A DNA stretch of 64,000 bases. Source: Struthio camelus (taxonomy: Eukaryota; Chordata; Aves; Struthioniformes; Struthionidae). The translations under genes and the position numbers were made by a program. Of this stretch, positions 60,030-64,000 are shown piece after piece. The stretch covers positions 77,355,931 to 77,419,930 of the forward strand of contig NC_090982.1 in the NCBI RefSeq assembly GCF_040807025.1, given 5' to 3'. Under the pieces are notes generated by a model. The model was not told the origin of the DNA and did not search any database. It saw only the letters and a list, made by a program, of their open reading frames with translations. How positions within the stretch are numbered: the stretch's first letter is position 1; each line of letters starts with the position of its first letter.

Positions 60030-60284
60030 CTCTGGTACCCTGGATGGTCAGGATAACTTTGCCCTCTGGGGCCCAGGCTGCAGTCAAGCGAGGCTGCAGG
60101 CACATCTCCCCAGCCTGGCGCAGCGGTGGCAACAAGCAAAGAGGAGTGTGCAAAGGGGAGACTTGTCTCTTGCCCTTTGGAGGGACCCAGGGCTGTGGTC
60201 AGGGCCTGGGGATGCTCACCCTCTGGTGTGGTGGGAAAGGCTCTGCCAGGAGGGAGCCCCAGGCCCTGGCTGCTCTCACATGTG
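60030..60284. repeat. Third, truncated start of the duplicated unit
   Basis: The sequence repeats the left end of units 1 and 2 almost exactly up to about 60284, apart from one substitution and a deletion of about 15 bases near 60255. It then changes abruptly to a much more diverged relative. This marks the right edge of the recent duplication or conversion tract. Confidence 0.85.
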
Positions 60285-62166
60285 TGCATTTCTGGGCCAT
60301 CCTGGCAGCCTCTAGGGACCTGTGGATGGGCAAAGCTGGGTGACAGAGTGCACTGCCCAGGACTCCAGCCTGTCTGAAACACTTGCCTGTGCAGGCAGCT
60401 GTGCTGGCGAGACCTCCCCACACTGCCAAGGGCACATGGCAGCCTCTGCGCTGGGAGCTAACACCCCATCTCTGCCCAGGATCACAGGAGACAGGCGGAG
60501 GAGTAAGGGAGTAGAAAAGAGGAAGAAGATGTCCCTGGCTTCGTGCTAATGGCAGCTGTCTCCTCAGACCCTCCTGTGACTGTGACCAGCCCTGGGAGCC
60601 CTCATCCAGTTCAGCAGAGCAAAGGAAAGGCTATCATCTTTCTCTTCCTTAAACCTTCTACCTTGCCCCATCCTTCACTCAGTGATCTTGTAATGGCTAG
60701 CATATTTTGATGAGACTTCTTATAGCCTCTTTTTTGTGGCTTTGTTTTCTTTTTTGCTTTCCTGGAAGCTGGGACTGGAAACAAGTCTTTCTAGCCCTTG
60801 AACTGCGTGGGCTTCGTCTGAGGTTTGGCTTATGCTGCTGCCTCCAGCTGGGTTCCCAACCCCTCTCTCTGCTCCATATGGCGAGGCCCAGCCACACCCA
60901 TGACTCTGCTCAAATTTGGCCTTGTCACTCTGCCTGCTATGTCCAGAAAAACAATTAAGTCTTGTGGTTTGGAGGGGGGCTACCTGCTCTGCTACAGCTC
61001 CTGCTTGGTCCTCTCATGTCCCCATAAGGGCAATATCTCCTGTGGGGAGCTGAGCTAATTGTATTTTAGAGAGAGGATGCTGGGAGAAGGGCTACCGTGA
61101 CCCCCTGGCTTGGATCCAAGCCTGAGAACATGCCTGACCCCCAGGGCTGTGCAGGGCAACTCTCATGTGCGCTTTTATGGGATGCATGGTAGGAAACAGG
61201 GAAACATGGTGCTCTTCGGTGCACACCTTGGGCAAGACTGTGGCCTGTGCTGTAAGCAGAGCTGGGGAACCTGCAAGCTCTTCCCTCTTCTGCTTCCCCA
61301 ACACCTGATGATTTCTGGAAGAACACCAAGGTCAAAGCTCGGCCCCACCATGTCCAGCACAGAGCCTTTACTGGTAAGATACAGAATAGGGTCGGGGGTC
61401 AGTTTTGGCTCTGAGACACTTTCCTCTTCGAGCAGCTCTGGCAGAACCAATCTCGAAGGTGCAGCAGCCCCTTGTAGGAGGCAAACTGCAGTTATAGCAT
61501 TAAGGGTACCCAAGCTTAGATGCTACAACCTGGGACTGCTGTGGTGGAGAGAGATAGGCTGGTGAGGGAGCCTCCCTGGAGCTGGCACCTAGAGCACCCG
61601 GGACAATCAATGTCAGCAAGATAACACTTGAGGAAGGGGTTTTGGACCAGGATGGTCCTACAGGACTGTGGCTTTTCCTTCTAGCTCTTCTTGGCCTTGG
61701 GCTTCATGCTTCTCCCAGTGCAGGACAGTAAGCCTGTGCTCCTGAGCCCTGTGGATCTGACTGATAGCAGTTTGATGCTCCCCTAGAAGAAGAGTCTTGG
61801 TGTTGGTGGAGCTGCCTCATTTCTCATGCAGCTGCCTAAGAGGACATGGGAGCCCAGATGGGGCAGCTGATTCTCTCCATCCTGGGCACAAATAGGTAAA
61901 GTCTCAGTGCCTCCTCTGTGGTCTGCACATTCAGGCTGTGATGCCAGGTAAGTTCCTACCCAAACTGTGGGCAAAGGGCAGGGTTCCTGCTTCAAAGCCT
62001 GGTCAGTGACCACACGATTTGGGGACAGTCCAGACTGCCCTGTCCAGCTGCAGAAGATACAGGAGCTGTGCACATCGCTCTCATTTCTTCTGGTTTCCAC
62101 AGTCACTAGCAGAGAACTGTCAAGAGAGCTGGAAGTCCTGGCCAGAGGTGGGTTGTGGTCATGCCT
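60285..62166. other. Diverged 3' flank of copy 2 and spacer to the phosphatase gene
   Basis: Up to about 61.33 kb the sequence is a diverged relative of 49.6-50.6 kb (shared CTTGTGGTTTGGAGGGGG and CTGCTACAGCTCCTGC blocks), that is, the old 3' flank of the array. The AATAAA of the other copies is missing: AATTAAGTCTTGTGG replaces AATTAATAAAAGCTTG at about 60953. From 61.33 kb to 62.17 kb nothing coding was recognised; part of it should be the 3' UTR of the - strand phosphatase gene. Confidence 0.5.
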
Positions 62167-63404
62167 CTACTTGAAGTTTCCATAGGTTTCAAATGAATTC
62201 AAGTAACTGAGGGCTAGTTCATAGCACAGCCGATATTGCTCCTGTGGACAGGACATACATGAGTACACAGTGCATGAACCCTTGTCATGAAAGGCCAGCC
62301 TGGCTGCTGACAGCTTTCTGAGTGATAGGCATAGGCGCCTATGGTATAGGAGCAGCCTGATCTCCTCCTCCCACTCACAGCCCACCTTCCCCCACTGAGA
62401 AATCACATATGTGTACTCCAAGAAGCTGAGGGGCTGCAGCTAGCTGGTCTCAGGAGGAAAGCCAGCAACCACATCGCAAAATGTTTGCTGCTCACATCCA
62501 TCCAGAGTGTTTTCCCCATCATGGCTTCCAGCATCTAGCTGGGAGGTGGGTGCAACGTAGGCACCTGAGCACCCACTGGTTCAGCCCTCAGCTGAGCAGG
62601 GCCTGTGGACCAACAAGGGGCAGCTCAGCCTGTGGGATGCTCCAGCACCCACCTGGTTCTGCAGAGACTGCAGCTGAGTGGGCTGGGTATGCCACAGCAA
62701 CAGAAAAGTAAGGTTTCCAGAGGTCTCGCCTTACCCAGAAGGATCTGAACATACAGGTTCTGGGGTAGCTGCCAGAACTGTTCAGGCTACGGCCTCTGCT
62801 GTGGCGTTGCCATCCCCAGCTGGGTTTAGAGTCAGTACCTACCACATCCTTAACCAGCTGTCTCCGTCGCCTCTTCAACATCCTCACAGCCTGGGACACA
62901 TCTACCTGTCCCTCACTTTGGATCTGCTCACAGAGAAAACTGGAAGCACAGAAGATCCCACTCCGGCTGGCACCATCCCTGCAGAGAAGAGCAAGGGGAG
63001 AGTCACTTGGCCTAGGATCACCTGGTAGTACTGAGCCGTGGGGGTGTCCTGCTAGCCACACAGGCCTGGGGCTCTCAGTATGGTCTCATACACAGATCCT
63101 ACATGAAGCCAGCCTCCATGGGGAAGCTTTCCTCCCATGAACACAGCTGAACCCATGTCCACAAGTCCATCCTTGGAACTGTGACCCAAGTTAGATGATG
63201 TATCCTGGACTGTGCCATAGCTGCCCCTGCTAGAGACCTTGCTCACCAGCAAGTGACGAGGACATGTGAACCTTGGCTCTGATGCTGGTGTGTCTCCACC
63301 TTTCCCAGCAGGCTGATGATGGTGGCAGGGCACGGGGGAAGGCACTGCTGCATGGGCCAGTCCTCCAGCTGACAGAACTGGACTTTCAGTGCAGATTTCT
63401 TGGG
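62167..63404 (-). CDS. Receptor protein tyrosine phosphatase, C-terminal exons of second phosphatase domain (partial)
   Basis: Three consecutive - strand exons fit phase: 63404-63247, 62978-62843 and 62241-62167 with stop TAG at 62169-62167. Translation gives PKKSALKVQF, LEDWPM, then the P-loop CWDGASRSGIFCAS, QVDVSQAVRMLKRRR and EQYRLCYELALSYLNS, ending FETYGNFK. The exon boundaries coincide with those I recall for PTPRM D2 (QDGYRMVQQF start, break before the GGGRSGTFCA-type loop, DQYKFCYEVALEYLNS last exon). The CX5R loop is complete, but the usual His before the Cys is Thr (VTCW). D2 domains of receptor phosphatases are mostly regulatory. The gene continues beyond 64000, where D1 and the ectodomain should lie. 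It may be a non-eutherian RPTP such as the one some annotations call PTPRW; I cannot check this. Confidence 0.85.
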
Positions 63405-64000
63405 CTAGCAGAGAAGAAAGACAGTGAGCTGAGCCTAGAAGAACTACATGGAGGGAAGGGAGGGACAGTGTGTGCCAGTCCTAGCTCAGTCTTGCACAAT
63501 AGAACAAGGGAACAGCTCCACAGTGGGATGGCCTAGTCCGAGAGAGTGACTCTCCCCTTTTCCTTTGAGTGCTCTGAGACTGATAGATGGGCAGAGCGTA
63601 AGCTAAGAGCTGACTACCAGGTGCAGCTCAGATTGATGTCAGTCCGGGGCCTGACTACCTGTAATAGCTGTCCCCATCCAAGAGCCACCATGAGAATGCA
63701 CAGACTCTCTCCATGGCCACTGTCCTCAGAGTTCGAAAAGGCAACACAAACATACCAGTGCTCTGCCTTATATCTCTACCTGCAGCATGAGCCTCTCTGG
63801 ACTAACCTCTCCCCCAAGGGGAAAGGCCCTACACCATTCAGGGCCCTCCAAGGACCTCGTCAGGTCTCCCTGACCCTTGTGGCCTATGCCTTTGCAAGCT
63901 GTGACTCCAACCCCAGAGCAAAGCTTGCTGATGCTGGAGCCCTGCCAATACTCTCAGGTCTCACAAGGGCTGGTCTCATTTCACCATCTGTGCAAAGAGC
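63405..64000 (-). other. Upstream part of the phosphatase gene, exons unresolved
   Basis: The next D2 exon upstream (carrying a C-QYWP type motif) was not recognised. A possible short exon ends at 63659 on the - strand: the frame reads HGESLCILMVALGWGQLLQ before a GTAGTC donor and resembles the NCTSIVMLNEVDTAQ segment of PTPRM D2. The match is weak. Confidence 0.3.

Noticed and set aside
61175-61513. 112-codon - strand frame near the phosphatase 3' end
   Set aside because: No homology, and it lies downstream of the phosphatase stop codon. It may simply be 3' UTR or spacer.
1-64000. CRISPR array, prokaryotic operon, plasmid or phage content
   Set aside because: Repeats are segmental or microsatellite in nature, genes are intron-split vertebrate genes, and no spacer-repeat pattern exists.

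Overview
The window looks like nuclear DNA of a sauropsid, most likely a bird. The reasons are intron-split vertebrate genes with GT-AG junctions, several CR1 LINE fragments (the main avian and reptilian retroposon) and an avian-style solo LTR candidate. No prokaryotic or organellar gene was seen.

Left part (about 1-21 kb): two host genes in convergent order. CD72 (+, 452-4211, seven coding exons, 343 codons) encodes a type II C-type lectin with tyrosines at positions 7 and 39, as in mammalian CD72. TESK1 (-, 20637-7696, ten coding exons, 688 codons) encodes testis-specific kinase 1, with an intact kinase domain, an 8.3-kb first intron and a CpG-rich promoter near 20.4-21.1 kb. As I recall it, the same tail-to-tail pair exists at human 9p13. 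The 2.2 kb between the two 3' ends holds a probable solo LTR carrying the first canonical + strand AATAAA downstream of CD72.

Middle part (about 21-31 kb): no coding exon recognised. One ZNF143/STAF-like promoter motif lies at 24.39 kb.

Right part (about 31-64 kb): a cluster that does not match a standard mammalian gene set. On the + strand there are four units of one receptor family: a dead signal-peptide exon (31.25 kb), a partial copy with a signal exon and two sushi exons (32.7-36.8 kb), and two full genes (42205-49191 and 53118-59887). The full genes sit in a nearly identical 10.9-kb tandem duplication. Each encodes a signal peptide, one sushi domain, fibronectin-III-like domains related to the membrane-proximal ectodomain of type IIb receptor tyrosine phosphatases, one transmembrane helix, and a tail of about 13 residues without tyrosine or phosphatase. 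The second full gene carries a 219-bp deletion that removes a splice donor and most of an intron yet keeps the frame. Facing them on the - strand, the last exons of a real receptor tyrosine phosphatase (second phosphatase domain, 63404-62167) run in from beyond the window. The arrangement suggests a family of catalytically empty, possibly decoy or ligand-type receptors beside a phosphatase receptor. This link is inference, because the phosphatase ectodomain lies outside the window.

Exon coordinates were read by hand from splice signals and reading-frame phase; the summed coding lengths of the four complete genes are multiples of three.
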